Shown: positions 1 through 7,608, counted from the first letter of the stretch. The stretch: 64,000 nucleotides of DNA from Arthrobacter sp. zg-Y1110 (GCF_025244865.1 NZ_CP104273.1:186001-250000); one strand, 5' to 3'. The notes: generated by a model from the sequence alone, not told the origin. Numbers and translations are program-made.

Positions 1-9
1 ACGGTTTTC

Positions 10-960
10 ATGACAATGCACGCCGATTCTGCCGCTCACGCTCCGTCCCGGCTCATCGACATGGTTTCGGCGGAGGGCTGGCCCGAGGTCAGGGCCGGCC
101 TGTCTCAGGTCCTGAAGGGGGTGCTCTTCCAGAAGCTCCTCGCCGCTTCAGCAACTGACCGTGCCACCGTCCCCGCCGTCGAGTTCCTTCCCATGAACGG
201 GATTGCCAACCGCATGGTCCGCGACTTCGATGATGAAGGCCTTACGGGGAGGATCGCCAATATGGAGGAGGGGTGCATCTCCCTGGCCGTGTCCCTGAGC
301 CAGCTCGTCCTGGACGGCCATATCAGTGAACGCACAGCGGAGAAAGCAATAAAGACCCCCATGGCATTCCGGCGGGCGTTCCATGCCGGCCTCCGCCACA
401 GCACCCCGTTCATCACCCTGGGTGTCCAGGACTCAGGCGATCACGTCAGGCACGACCTGAGCCGCTACCCGCATCTCCTGGTTATCTCCGGCGACGCAGG
501 CCGGCGTACGTCCGCACTGGAGGACATCGCAGCCGGATTCCCCGGCCGGCTCATGCGGGTGGACACTGCCGGCGCCCTGGCAGACGTGAGGCAGAGGGCT
601 ACGGAGATCATCGCTCTCGTTCGCGGCAAGGGGGCGGCGAGCTTCCAGTACCTGCCGCAGGAGATCCGGCCGGAACGCTGCGGCGTGCTGGTGGACATCC
701 CTCACGATGTGCTGATGTCGGGCGCCGATGCTGCTGAGTGGCGCATTCAGCTGGCTTGGCTCAGCCGCGAAGCAGCCTCGGCAGGAGTGACACTCTTTGT
801 GGGTGTTGAGTCCGAATCGCAGCTGGAGCTCCTGGGCCCGGAGTTCCATGCCTTCTTCGGGCAGCTGGCACTGGACGGCACCGCCCGCTACCGTCCCTTC
901 AGCATTGCTGACCCTATTCGGTTCAGCCCTGGCTGGGAGGACAAACCGGAAGCGGCGTAG
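10..960 (+). CDS. FtsK/HerA-like protein with degenerate P-loop
   Basis: The 316-residue protein has, around residues 145-180, a stretch (GVQDSGDHVRHDLSRYPHLL) that closely resembles the lead-in to the Walker A motif of FtsK/SpoIIIE translocases, where PHLLVAG is followed by TGSGKS. Here the P-loop reads SGDAGRRTS and lacks the essential lysine. A Walker-B-like CGVLVDIPHD follows near residue 230, and then a segment resembling the FtsK sensor region (REAASAGVTLFVGVES). By family knowledge FtsK/HerA proteins pump DNA; this copy is unlikely to bind ATP normally, so I infer a regulatory or decoy derivative. The gene begins only 10 bases into the window, so an upstream start or operon partner cannot be excluded. 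It ends at a strong hairpin. Confidence 0.6.
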   Translation: MTMHADSAAHAPSRLIDMVSAEGWPEVRAGLSQVLKGVLFQKLLAASATDRATVPAVEFLPMNGIANRMVRDFDDEGLTGRIANMEEGCISLAVSLSQLVLDGHISERTAEKAIKTPMAFRRAFHAGLRHSTPFITLGVQDSGDHVRHDLSRYPHLLVISGDAGRRTSALEDIAAGFPGRLMRVDTAGALADVRQRATEIIALVRGKGAASFQYLPQEIRPERCGVLVDIPHDVLMSGADAAEWRIQLAWLSREAASAGVTLFVGVESESQLELLGPEFHAFFGQLALDGTARYRPFSIADPIRFSPGWEDKPEAA

Positions 961-965
961 CGGCC

Positions 966-1000
966 GGTAGGGGCCGCCGGTGTTACGCGCGGCCCCTACC
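966..1000. terminator. hairpin terminator after FtsK-like gene
   Basis: An 11-bp GC-rich inverted repeat (GGTAGGGGCCG...CGGCCCCTACC) lies directly after the stop codon of the preceding plus-strand gene. No U-tract follows, as is common in actinobacteria. Confidence 0.6.
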
Positions 1001-1114
1001 TCACGGCAGGCGTTTCAAGGTGTCGCTTCGACGGGCACCGCGCCTGCTCACTGCCTGAGCGCTCTTGTGCAAGAATCGCCGGTAAATCATACGACCAGAT
1101 CGGGACGTGGGGGC

Positions 1115-2323
1115 ATGGCCAGCATCAAGTTTCATTTGACGGCATCCGGGCCGGAGAGGTGCAAGCGGTCTCTGGATCTGTGCCCGCATGCAAGCCACTA
1201 CCGTTCCACGGAGGAAGCGCTTGAGGCGCAAAGCCTGCTGGGAATGGCGGCCAAGCACGATAGGGACGTGGAGGATCTCAAGCGCGCTGCCAGGGTAAGC
1301 GGCCCGGTCCGGGCGATCAGCCTGGCGAGCTACTCGACCTCTTTGAGGAAGTTCGGCAACGAATTTGCTGCCCGGGAGAAGGACGGGAAGCCCCGGTTGG
1401 AGAACCTGACCGGGTCAATCTCAGCCATCGTCGATGCCGGGGCAGGCAGAAGAATTGAAGTCATATTGCGCCGGGAGAACGCTGTTGATGAGGAGGAGAT
1501 GCGCCTTTACGGGAGATACCGGGCGTCCGCAAAGCTGATGGGTCCGGTGGACCGGAAGGTGTTGGAGGACGAGCCCTCTGTCTTCGGTTTCGCCGATCAC
1601 GCGGAGGCAGCCGGAAGCTTCCAGCAGATCAGGGACTACTTCGTCGCTGCAGCCGTTGAGGCCGGCGCCGTCAATGATCCGGTGGGTGACCAGGCGGATC
1701 CGGATGTGATCGCTGATGACCTGATGTCCCGGTTCCGTCCGGCCTTCGACGCGCTGGAGGGGCGCATCATCGGAGAAGAGGCGCTGTTCGAGATAGGGCT
1801 CGGGCCCTTCCAGGACTACGTCGGGAACTTCTTCACGCTGGAAGTCGACTTTGACTACAGCAAGTCAGCGCTCACCTTTCAGCCCATCACGGAGTTCATT
1901 CTGGGGAAACGGCGTTGGTTCCATACCGGGACAAAGGTGGAGGTGCGGATGCACGAGGCTCACCGTAATGGGGCGATGTGGGCTGCCGAGTTCACGGAAG
2001 GTTCCTGGAGGGTCCGGGAGACAGAGCCGGACGGATCGAGCTACACCACGAACTGCAGCACGGGCGACCGGATGTACGACGCCGTGTACGACGCCAGCTG
2101 CAACTTTGTGAAACCAGGCGACAAGGACGCCGCGCACGAGCGTGGAGTGGTTGCCCGGGATCTGTTCAACCGCATCGGCCCGGCCATCGAGCAGTTCGAG
2201 GAGCGGGATGCTGAACAGCTGGTCCGGGCCAGGCAGGAGAACGCTGAATGGCAGCAGCGGCAGGTCAGGAGACAGGCAAAGGGCCTGGACCGGCTCGGGT
2301 ACGCCCTGCGACTGAAGAAGTAG
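1115..2323 (+). CDS. hypothetical protein with C...CP..H N-terminal motif
   Basis: The 402-residue protein has no recognised catalytic domain. I chose the ATG at 1115, preceded by GGGACGTGGGGGC, over an upstream in-frame start because the protein then begins with a conserved-looking tag: FHLTASGPERCKRSLDLCPH followed by HYRSTEEAL. That cysteine pair and following STEEA helix resemble an N-terminal motif that recurs on many actinobacterial plasmid and phage proteins of unknown role. The middle is acidic and probably helical, and residues 250-330 contain aromatic-rich strands. It is followed by a tRNA-like gene on the other strand. Confidence 0.65.
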   Translation: MASIKFHLTASGPERCKRSLDLCPHASHYRSTEEALEAQSLLGMAAKHDRDVEDLKRAARVSGPVRAISLASYSTSLRKFGNEFAAREKDGKPRLENLTGSISAIVDAGAGRRIEVILRRENAVDEEEMRLYGRYRASAKLMGPVDRKVLEDEPSVFGFADHAEAAGSFQQIRDYFVAAAVEAGAVNDPVGDQADPDVIADDLMSRFRPAFDALEGRIIGEEALFEIGLGPFQDYVGNFFTLEVDFDYSKSALTFQPITEFILGKRRWFHTGTKVEVRMHEAHRNGAMWAAEFTEGSWRVRETEPDGSSYTTNCSTGDRMYDAVYDASCNFVKPGDKDAAHERGVVARDLFNRIGPAIEQFEERDAEQLVRARQENAEWQQRQVRRQAKGLDRLGYALRLKK

Positions 2324-2356
2324 GCGGCCCCCGCTCCACCTTCAGTGCGGGTGCGG

Positions 2357-2441
2357 TGGCTTCGGCGGGATTCGAACCCGCGACCTCTGTCGTGTTGCCG
2401 GCGGCCGCCTGCAGCGCTCTAACCATCTGAGCTACGAAGCC
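2357..2441 (-). tRNA. tRNA-like gene with enlarged anticodon region
   Basis: The acceptor stem (GGCTTCG/CGAAGCC), D-arm (GCTC...GAGC) and T-arm (GCGGG TTCGAAT CCCGC) are canonical and perfectly paired. The segment where the 17-nt anticodon arm should lie is 28 nt long, GC-rich and contains the palindrome GGCGGCCGCC. No correctly placed U33 or anticodon can be assigned, so the amino acid identity is unknown. It may be a tRNA pseudogene, a tRNA with an 11-nt insertion or intron, or an attachment-site relic. CCA is not encoded. Confidence 0.6.
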
Positions 2442-2478
2442 TGATGTCCGGGCCGTGGAGTGCGGCCCGGACGGGGTG

Positions 2479-3243
2479 TTACTTGATGAGGCCCTTGGAG
2501 CGGACTTCTGCAACCCATTCAGGGAACTCGTCGAGCATCGCTTCGAAAAGCCCTGCGTCGGTGAGCCTGTCGACCTCGCCGACGGGCTTGTAGTCGGCGT
2601 TGTCCACGAAGCGGCCGGGCATGTCGTCGAGCTTCTGCAGATAGTCCTTGTGCTCCTCGCCGACGGAGAGGAACTTCCAGAAGATCGGAGCCTTGCTGAC
2701 TTCGATCAGCGCATTTGTTGCCTCTGTCCGGTTGTCCGGGTTGCCGTCGGTGAGGAAGAGGGCGTAGACGGGCTCGCTTGCCGGGCCTGCTTCGGGGGCG
2801 GCTTCGACCTTCTTCCGTCCGAAGAATCCGCGACGTTCAGGTGCCGGCTTTGCGGGGTTGAAGCCAAAGTGGTCCCTGACGGCCAGGAACGCTTCAGCGT
2901 AGTTGGTCCTGCCCATGTGCCGGCCGCTGGTGAGGCGATTGACGCCGCCCTTGAAGTCCTCCAGGCTGATTTCGCCCAGGTAGGCGGCATGGGTGTCGAA
3001 GACGAAGAAGTCGATGGCGCCGTCGTCATCGAACTGGGTGGCCATGGCCAGGACCTGCTCGGCCAGGTTCTGCATGGCCCCGGAGGCGTAGCGTTCACGC
3101 ATGGAACCGGAGAAGTCGAGCACGAGGGCGACCTTGGCGGTCTGCCCGTTCAGACCGGACAGATCAATCGCGGCAGCGGCAGTCTCGGCTTTCTTGAGCA
3201 GGAGGGGCGCCTTCGCGGCAACCTTATCGAGGGTAAGAGGCAT
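2479..3243 (-). CDS. vWA-domain protein, TerF-like
   Basis: The 254-residue protein carries a von Willebrand factor A domain whose MIDAS motif (LDFSGSM) lies near residue 50, followed by a Thr in HMGRTNYAEAF and an Asp in LFLTDGNPDN, the expected metal-binding set. The N-terminus (MPLTLDKVAAKAPLLLKKAE) and the C-terminal FPEW segment resemble the TerF/TerX group of the tellurite-resistance and phage-inhibition family. The start at 3243 is chosen because CTAAGGAATCCG precedes it; a longer frame exists but has no ribosome-binding site. By family knowledge these are cytoplasmic Ca/Mg-dependent interaction proteins. An 800-bp noncoding stretch precedes the gene. Confidence 0.8.
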   Translation of the reverse strand: MPLTLDKVAAKAPLLLKKAETAAAAIDLSGLNGQTAKVALVLDFSGSMRERYASGAMQNLAEQVLAMATQFDDDGAIDFFVFDTHAAYLGEISLEDFKGGVNRLTSGRHMGRTNYAEAFLAVRDHFGFNPAKPAPERRGFFGRKKVEAAPEAGPASEPVYALFLTDGNPDNRTEATNALIEVSKAPIFWKFLSVGEEHKDYLQKLDDMPGRFVDNADYKPVGEVDRLTDAGLFEAMLDEFPEWVAEVRSKGLIK

Positions 3244-3439
3244 CGGATTCCTTAGGAGTGCGGGGATGGATACGGGGAAGGCCCGGAACACCGAAGCGTC
3301 CCGGGCCTTGGCGCATGCTGGCAGAGCGGGCGACCCGTGCGGGCCTGCCCTCATCCGGCCGTGGCCTTTGGCGGATGCTGCCAGCGTGCTTCGGACTTTC
3401 ACCGATACGGCGCGTGTATCCGGTTTGCGGCCGGTGCGC

Positions 3440-4010
3440 TCCTGAGGGTCAAGCGTCCACCCTCCATGCCGGACAGCGCGGCGCCGAGGCGCCGTTCCGG
3501 TTTCCAGTTCGGCCTGCGTAGCCGCCCATCACTGGCAGGGACCCGATTTTTTCTCCGGCATCGGGCTACCGCCGGGACCCATTTCCGCGGTGCAACCCGC
3601 TTCCGTCCCGGTGACGCAGTGCCAGCGGCGGGTCTTGCCCCCGCATTGCCCTAAGGCGAACCCCTGATCTACAGGGCACTGACTGGTGGAGCGGCCGGAG
3701 TCTTACCGGCAAACGGCGCTGTTCCCAACCCGTATTTCCTGCTTCCGTTGCCAACGGCGTGCAGTCCTTGTCCCGGGGAATTCACCGCGCCGGCTAAACG
3801 CGTCACTTCCCCTGAGCACCCCCGAGGTATGTGCCGGGCGGTCTGTCCGGCACACAGTAGGACAGGTGGGTTCTGCCCCCACTTCCGGCGCTGCAGTTCG
3901 CCTGCGGTCTACCCGCATCTGCCCTGGAAGTCCGGCAGGTGTACCAACCCGCCGGACCGTTTTCCAGAAAGCGCCCCAGCAGGTGTCCAATCCACCGGGG
4001 CTGTTCAACA
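3440..4010 (-). other. noncoding, hairpin-rich region with tRNA-like arms
   Basis: No plausible gene lies here; the open frames on both strands are low-complexity and lack ribosome-binding sites. The minus strand, downstream of the promoter at 4015, folds into a series of 5-bp stems with 7-nt loops that look like tRNA T-arms whose loop is not TTCRANN: GTGGG-GGCAGAA-CCCAC near 3880, GCGGG-GGCAAGA-CCCGC near 3640 and GCCGG-TAAGACT-CCGGC near 3705. I could not complete any cloverleaf. It may be a set of degenerate or unusual tRNAs, or another structured RNA. Confidence 0.45.
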
Positions 4011-4014
4011 TTCT

Positions 4015-4043
4015 CTATGTGTGCGGACACCGGCAGAGGTCTC
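4015..4043 (-). promoter_or_regulatory. class I start-associated motif with GAGA box
   Basis: In minus sense this reads GAGA, exactly 13 bp, then CCGCACACATAG. It is one of about thirty copies in the window. This copy lies ahead of the noncoding hairpin-rich stretch rather than next to a start codon, which argues that the motif is a promoter and not only a ribosome-binding site. Confidence 0.65.
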
Positions 4044-4062
4044 ACCACCACCGTTCCGCGGG

Positions 4063-4476
4063 CTAGACGGGGCTTGCTTCCCCCTCCAGCGGCAGCTTGA
4101 AGTATTCCTCCATGGCCTGCAGGGTGGTCAGCTCAGTGCCGTCCGCCAGAGCACGCAGGTAGGCCAGGACGCGCTGCTTCGGGGTGGCCTGCGGGTAGGC
4201 CGGGTTCTTACCGTCGTTGACCGGGTAGATGGCGTAGGTGGTGGCCCACATTTCCTCGAACCAGTTCCACAGCGCCGATCCGCGCTCATCGGTGCCGCCC
4301 ATGTTGAACAGGTGCCCGAAAAAGCAGTTGGTGGTGCCGTCGGCCGAGCGGACAGTGTCCACCCGCCAGGCATCCTCATCCGTTGCTTCCATATAGGTGA
4401 TCACGCTGTCCAGGTTCGCCAGCTGTATAAGCGCCCAGTCTCTCGGACTGAACGCCTGTGCCTCCTCGGTGCTCAT
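4063..4476 (-). CDS. hypothetical protein
   Basis: The 137-residue acidic protein is not recognised. It has a central C-F-F-G-H-L-F-N segment (NCFFGHLFNMGG) and a Trp-rich helix (WNWFEEMWATTY), a layout that suggests a small globular phage-type protein. Its ATG overlaps the stop codon of the short gene upstream (ATGA arrangement), so the two are translationally coupled and driven from the motif at 4682. Confidence 0.65.
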   Translation of the reverse strand: MSTEEAQAFSPRDWALIQLANLDSVITYMEATDEDAWRVDTVRSADGTTNCFFGHLFNMGGTDERGSALWNWFEEMWATTYAIYPVNDGKNPAYPQATPKQRVLAYLRALADGTELTTLQAMEEYFKLPLEGEASPV

Positions 4477-4643
4477 TCCACGCCTTTGCGGCCGAGGCGG
4501 CCATTGGCGTCAAGCCACCAGGTGAGACGGAACTTGCCGGTGAAGGGAAGCTTCAGGACGGCCAGCTTGTAGCCCTCCGGCACGATCTTCACGATGTCTT
4601 CTGCCGGTACGACCATGTATCTGCGGCTCTGCTTGCGGGGCAT
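4473..4643 (-). CDS. small hypothetical protein, 56 aa
   Basis: This short frame starts at an ATG preceded by GGAAGAGAAAACCC and encodes a basic peptide starting MPRKQSRRYMVV and containing KLPFTGKFRLTWWLD. Its TGA overlaps the next ATG by 4 bp. It is supported by the ribosome-binding site, the coupling and the class I motif about 40 bp upstream. Function is unknown; the Arg/Lys-rich N-terminus would allow nucleic-acid binding. Confidence 0.65.
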   Translation of the reverse strand: MPRKQSRRYMVVPAEDIVKIVPEGYKLAVLKLPFTGKFRLTWWLDANGRLGRKGVE

Positions 4644-4681
4644 GGGTTTTCTCTTCCGTTGGGAATGGTCTGCTGTGTCCC

Positions 4682-4710
4682 ATATGTGTGCGGCAGCCCG
4701 GTGAGATCTG
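4682..4710 (-). promoter_or_regulatory. class I motif (CCGCACACATAT)
   Basis: The minus-sense core is about 40 bp upstream of the start at 4643, leaving room for a normal leader with its own ribosome-binding site. The upstream box reads CAGA at the same 13-bp spacing. Confidence 0.6.
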
Positions 4711-4773
4711 CCCGGGGCGGGCGTTCGGGCTAAGGTTGGCCGGAGTTACTGACGCTGCGATCCAGGGGGAAGA

Positions 4774-5184
4774 ATGCCTTACAACCGCGACGACCTTGAA
4801 TGGGGCGAGCTCATCCGGGCGGGCTATCGGGTCCTGAAGCGGCGGGCCGTTGGCGGTGAGATGCTCACCTACAGCAAGTTCACCGAGGAGCTGGCTGCGG
4901 AGAGTGAGCTGCCGCAGCTGATGCTCTCGACCGACAGGGCCGCCATCGGGCCGCTCCTGGCCGCGATCTCCGATTTGGGCAGGCAGGAACACCCCGACTT
5001 GCTGATCTCGGTCCTGGTCTACAGCAAGGGAACCAGCTCTCCCGGCAAAGGGTTCTTCGAGCTGGCAAAGAACCACCGGCTGCTTTCTGCCGGCGCCGGC
5101 GAAGCCGAGGAGTGGAAGTTCGTGAAGGCCCAGATCGCCGGGCTGGACGACCACTACTCGAAGAACACGTCATCGAGCCGCTAA
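4774..5184 (+). CDS. hypothetical protein with PGxGFF motif
   Basis: The 136-residue protein begins after a good site (GGGGGAAGA). It looks like a small winged-helix fold: residues 28-75 hold YSKFTEELA...TDRAAIGPLLAAISD, and the segment LLISVLVYSKGTSSPGKGFF resembles a recurrent bacterial family in which LLSxLVV is followed by PGxGFF. I recall that family next to restriction or DNA-modification genes but cannot name it. It stands alone on the plus strand, just ahead of the Fic gene. Confidence 0.65.
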   Translation: MPYNRDDLEWGELIRAGYRVLKRRAVGGEMLTYSKFTEELAAESELPQLMLSTDRAAIGPLLAAISDLGRQEHPDLLISVLVYSKGTSSPGKGFFELAKNHRLLSAGAGEAEEWKFVKAQIAGLDDHYSKNTSSSR

Positions 5185-5204
5185 AAACCCTGACTTAGCC
5201 CCCG

Positions 5205-5238
5205 CTTATTCAGATTTATGGCCTACTATCTGAATAAG
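5205..5238. promoter_or_regulatory. perfect 11-bp inverted repeat, operator of fic gene
   Basis: CTTATTCAGAT and ATCTGAATAAG are separated by 12 bp and centred about 45 bp upstream of the fic start. The arms are AT-rich in a GC-rich genome and contain the TATCTGAAT that could act as a -10. A dimeric HTH protein, perhaps the winged helix of the Fic protein itself, is the likely ligand. Confidence 0.65.
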
Positions 5239-5268
5239 AATCTGCCATTTCAGGGTTAGGAGAAGCTC

Positions 5269-6453
5269 ATGGGGCCCTGGCCCGCTCACGAATTCACCAC
5301 CGTTCCATACAAACCCAGTGGAAGGGTGCCGCGGGAAGACCGGATGCTGGCGGAAATCAGCCCCTCTGTGCCGCCCAGGATTGCCGGGGTTCATTACTAC
5401 CCGGAACGCGAAACCATGGTCCTGCTGGAGGAGGCGGCCGTGGCCATGGCTGCTCTGGATGCTGTCTCCGGTCCCCGGATGAGGGCCATCAGCGGTTTCC
5501 TGCTCCGGAGCGAAGCCGTCTCCTCTTCCAAGATCGAGCATGTCGAGGCCGCCAGGGACGACGTCGCCCGCGCTATCGTCGGCGTCAAAGCATCTGAGAA
5601 CGCAAGGTCCGTTGTTGCTGCCACCGATGCTATTGCCTCCATGATTGCCGATGCCGGCGCCACCGGATCCGTTCGCAGCGAAGCCCTGCTCAAGGCCCAT
5701 CACACGCTCATGAAGGACGACCCGGTCGATTTCAAATACGCCGGCCGATACCGCGATGTGCAGAACTGGATCGGCGGCAGCGACTACACGCCGCTGAACG
5801 CCATCCACATCCCTCCGGTGCCGGATGAGGTCCAGGGGCTCATGGATGACCTGCTGTCCTTCTGCAACCGCTCCGACATCCCCGTCCTGGCCCAGGCTGC
5901 CATCGCGCACGCCCAGTTTGAGTCGATCCATCCCTTCACGGACGGTAATGGCCGGATCGGCCGCGCCATCATCGGGTCAATAGCCCGCCGGAGGAACCTC
6001 ACCAGACAGACCGTTACGCCCATCGCCTCGGCCATGGTCGCCGACGTCGACTGCTACTTCTCCCTGGTCAATGCTTACCGCACAGGGGATCTCGAACCGT
6101 TCGTGGTCTATCTGGCCTCCTCGGCTGTGCTGGCTGTCGAGGCGTCCCGCGAGTCGATTCACAGGCTTGAGGATCTCCCGGCCGAATGGATGGATGCCGC
6201 CCGTCCGCGGCGTGGCAGTGCCGACGAGAAGCTCATCGCCAGCCTGCTGGAGGTGCCGGTCTTCGACGCCGAGACGGCAGCGGGCATAGCCGGTGTCGCC
6301 ACCCCATCCATATACGGCGCACTGGACCGCCTGACGGAAGCCGGGGTCCTGCACCCGCTGACAAAGAGCAAACGCTACCGGGCATGGGCTGCAACCGAAG
6401 TGCTCGATGAGGTTGAACGCCTGACCAAGCGCCTGAGCGTCCCGGCAGCCTGA
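5269..6453 (+). CDS. fic: Fic-domain AMP-transferase with winged helix
   Basis: The 394-residue protein holds the Fic catalytic motif HPFTDGNGRIGR near residue 224. The His is the catalytic base and the Asp/Asn/Gly/Arg residues bind Mg and phosphate. An upstream helix SSSKIE near residue 84 matches the autoinhibitory (S/T)xxxE motif of class II Fic proteins. Residues 310-385 form a winged helix (SIYGALDRLTEAGVL, then RYRAW). Such Fic-HTH proteins transfer AMP to protein targets and often autoregulate. The start follows GTTAGGAG. The gene is monocistronic, between the inverted repeat and a strong terminator. Confidence 0.9.
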   Translation: MGPWPAHEFTTVPYKPSGRVPREDRMLAEISPSVPPRIAGVHYYPERETMVLLEEAAVAMAALDAVSGPRMRAISGFLLRSEAVSSSKIEHVEAARDDVARAIVGVKASENARSVVAATDAIASMIADAGATGSVRSEALLKAHHTLMKDDPVDFKYAGRYRDVQNWIGGSDYTPLNAIHIPPVPDEVQGLMDDLLSFCNRSDIPVLAQAAIAHAQFESIHPFTDGNGRIGRAIIGSIARRRNLTRQTVTPIASAMVADVDCYFSLVNAYRTGDLEPFVVYLASSAVLAVEASRESIHRLEDLPAEWMDAARPRRGSADEKLIASLLEVPVFDAETAAGIAGVATPSIYGALDRLTEAGVLHPLTKSKRYRAWAATEVLDEVERLTKRLSVPAA

Positions 6454-6486
6454 TCACCAGGACGGCCGCCGCCGCCTCGGTGCATG

Positions 6487-6514
6487 CCTTGGTGTTTGTG
6501 CCTTGGTGTTTGTG
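6487..6514. repeat. 2 x 14-bp perfect tandem repeat
   Basis: CCTTGGTGTTTGTG occurs twice head to tail just after the fic stop codon, before the terminator. It could be replication slippage; no function is evident. Confidence 0.8.
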
Positions 6515-6527
6515 ACAGGAGATGGAA

Positions 6528-6560
6528 AAGCCCCGCCGCGGTTTCCCTGCGGCGGGGCTT
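6528..6560. terminator. bidirectional terminator after fic
   Basis: A 12-bp near-perfect stem (AAGCCCCGCCGC...GCGGCGGGGCTT) has A-rich and T-rich edges on both sides. It serves the fic gene from the left and the minus-strand RNA region from the right. Confidence 0.8.
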
Positions 6561-6562
6561 GG

Positions 6563-6638
6563 TGGCACTGGCGAGGATTTGAACTTCGCCGCCTCCGGTG
6601 TGCCAGCCCGGCGCTCTTCCAGGTGTGAGCTTCAGTGC
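6563..6638 (-). tRNA. tRNA-like gene, possible Ala(GGC)
   Basis: Minus-sense GCAC­TG pairs with CAGTGC, a D-arm GCTC/GAGC follows, the anticodon arm CCGGG-CTGGCAC-ACCGG carries a proper U33 and anticodon GGC, and the T-loop is TTCAAAT. The acceptor stem has six pairs and the T-stem six with one A-C mismatch, so the coaxial stack is the normal twelve. The usual Ala identity pair G3-U70 is absent. It is either functional but atypical, or decaying. Confidence 0.5.
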
Positions 6639-6639
6639 G

Positions 6640-7150
6640 CGCCCGGCGTCCCGGGCCCATGCCTGCATCTTCGACACTCCGGACGTCCGCGGGCCCGGCA
6701 GGACTCTCACCTGCATACGGTTGGCTTCCTGCTCTCGTTATTGAGCTACGGGCTGCCGCGGCCGTGCCCCGGGGTATCGCGGGCACAGACAAAGTTGGTG
6801 ACTGGCCGGCCGTTAGGCAGGAATCCCCTATCCCTATTACACGCGGTTCCTAGGACACGTGCTTTTACTCGTCGGGTTCAACGGCAATGGTCTCCGCCCG
6901 GTTCCGAGGGGCCCGCCTAGCGCTGTATTCGGGCCTTGCTCGTCCGTTGCGGCATACGCCGTTCCAGTCCGTGGGCTTGCCGGTAACGATCCGGCACCGC
7001 CATGGCGGTTCCATTAGCCCTGGCCGGGGTCTCATGTCCGGCCCACCATGCCGGCGGTCTCAAAGCCGGCTGGCCCTACACCCATCGCCGGGGGCGGAGA
7101 CGTGCTCCGGCCTTCACCCAGGATGGGAAACTACGATCCCAAGCTGTCCC
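6640..7150 (-). other. noncoding RNA-rich region
   Basis: More than 500 bp without a credible gene lie downstream of the 7155 gene on the minus strand. It holds many stable short hairpins, among them GCAGG-TGAGAGT-CCTGC near 6690 beside a D-arm-like TAGCTCAATAACGAGAGCA, and the conserved element described separately at 6973. A full cloverleaf could not be built for any of them. Degenerate tRNAs are the most likely explanation. Confidence 0.45.
6973..7043 (-). ncRNA. structured RNA element, copy A
   Basis: In minus sense a hairpin GGCCGG...CCGGCC is followed by a closing stem GGGCT/AGCCC that contains the arms CCGC-CATG-GCGG and GCCGG-ATCGTTA-CCGGC. Copy B at 7485 has the same architecture with compensating base changes in both arms, which supports selection on structure. 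No known family is recognised. Confidence 0.55.
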
Positions 7151-7154
7151 CAGC

Positions 7155-7445
7155 TTAAGCAGATTCCACCAGGATGATTTCGGAAGCTGCCTGATAATCA
7201 TCCGTCGTGGTCGAGCTACCGGACTCGTAGCTCAGATCGGCTACAGCACATTCACGAGCGCTGCCGTACGTGTTGGAGGTTACTGTCCTGAGATTGATGA
7301 TCCATGCAGAGTGCAGGTCAGTAGTACCTTGGACGTTCGCAGTAGCGTAAGCCACCTTGTCACCAACCTTGAGGGGTCGCCCGACAAAGTCCACTGCTGA
7401 GACGGAGTTCGAGCTCTCGCCTGCTGTGTTCTGATTCGAAGTCAT
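7155..7445 (-). CDS. small protein with VGDxVAY motif
   Basis: The 96-residue protein has a Ser/Thr/Asn-rich N-terminus and then VGRPLKVGDKVAY followed by TTDLHSAWI, a small beta-barrel-like pattern common in phage accessory proteins. The same D/GR..xVxDxV pattern occurs in the gene pair at 38444 and 38774, so these may be distant paralogues. Function unknown. A leader of about 120 nt holding RNA element B separates it from its class I motif. Confidence 0.6.
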   Translation of the reverse strand: MTSNQNTAGESSNSVSAVDFVGRPLKVGDKVAYATANVQGTTDLHSAWIINLRTVTSNTYGSARECAVADLSYESGSSTTTDDYQAASEIILVESA

Positions 7446-7484
7446 GTTGTACCTTGCATTGAAGTGGAGTAGATCGGTGTCAGT

Positions 7485-7551
7485 GGGCTTCCCGGTAACG
7501 ATCCGGGGCCGCTGCAGCGGTTCCGTGAGCCCTGCCGGTTCCTATCCGGCG
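7485..7551 (-). ncRNA. structured RNA element, copy B (5' leader)
   Basis: The hairpin GCCGG-ATAGGAA-CCGGC precedes GGGCT/AGCCC enclosing CCGC-TGCA-GCGG and CCCGG-ATCGTTA-CCGGG. Relative to copy A, stem bases change as pairs while the loop ATCGTTA and flanking GGAA are kept. It lies in the leader between the promoter motif at 7563 and the start at 7445, so it could be a leader regulator or a processed RNA. Confidence 0.55.
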
Positions 7552-7562
7552 TTCGATGTCTT

Positions 7563-7591
7563 CTATGTGTGCGGCAGGTTGGGGAAGTCTC
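7563..7591 (-). promoter_or_regulatory. class I motif with exact GAGA box
   Basis: CCGCACACATAG with GAGA 13 bp upstream, driving RNA element B and then the gene at 7445. The GAGA lies in a small hairpin (GGGGA-GACT-TCCCC). Confidence 0.65.
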
Positions 7592-7608
7592 CCCACCTGG
7601 TCCGCGGT

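Noticed and set aside
2380..2420. Adjacent NotI- and PstI-like sites in the tRNA anticodon region, suggesting a cloning scar
   Set aside because: Both six- and eight-base GC-rich sites are expected by chance at this GC content and nothing else looks engineered.
3748..4572. A 274-codon plus frame across the noncoding region
   Set aside because: Low-complexity Cys/Arg/Pro composition, no start signal, and it runs antisense to the 4063 gene.
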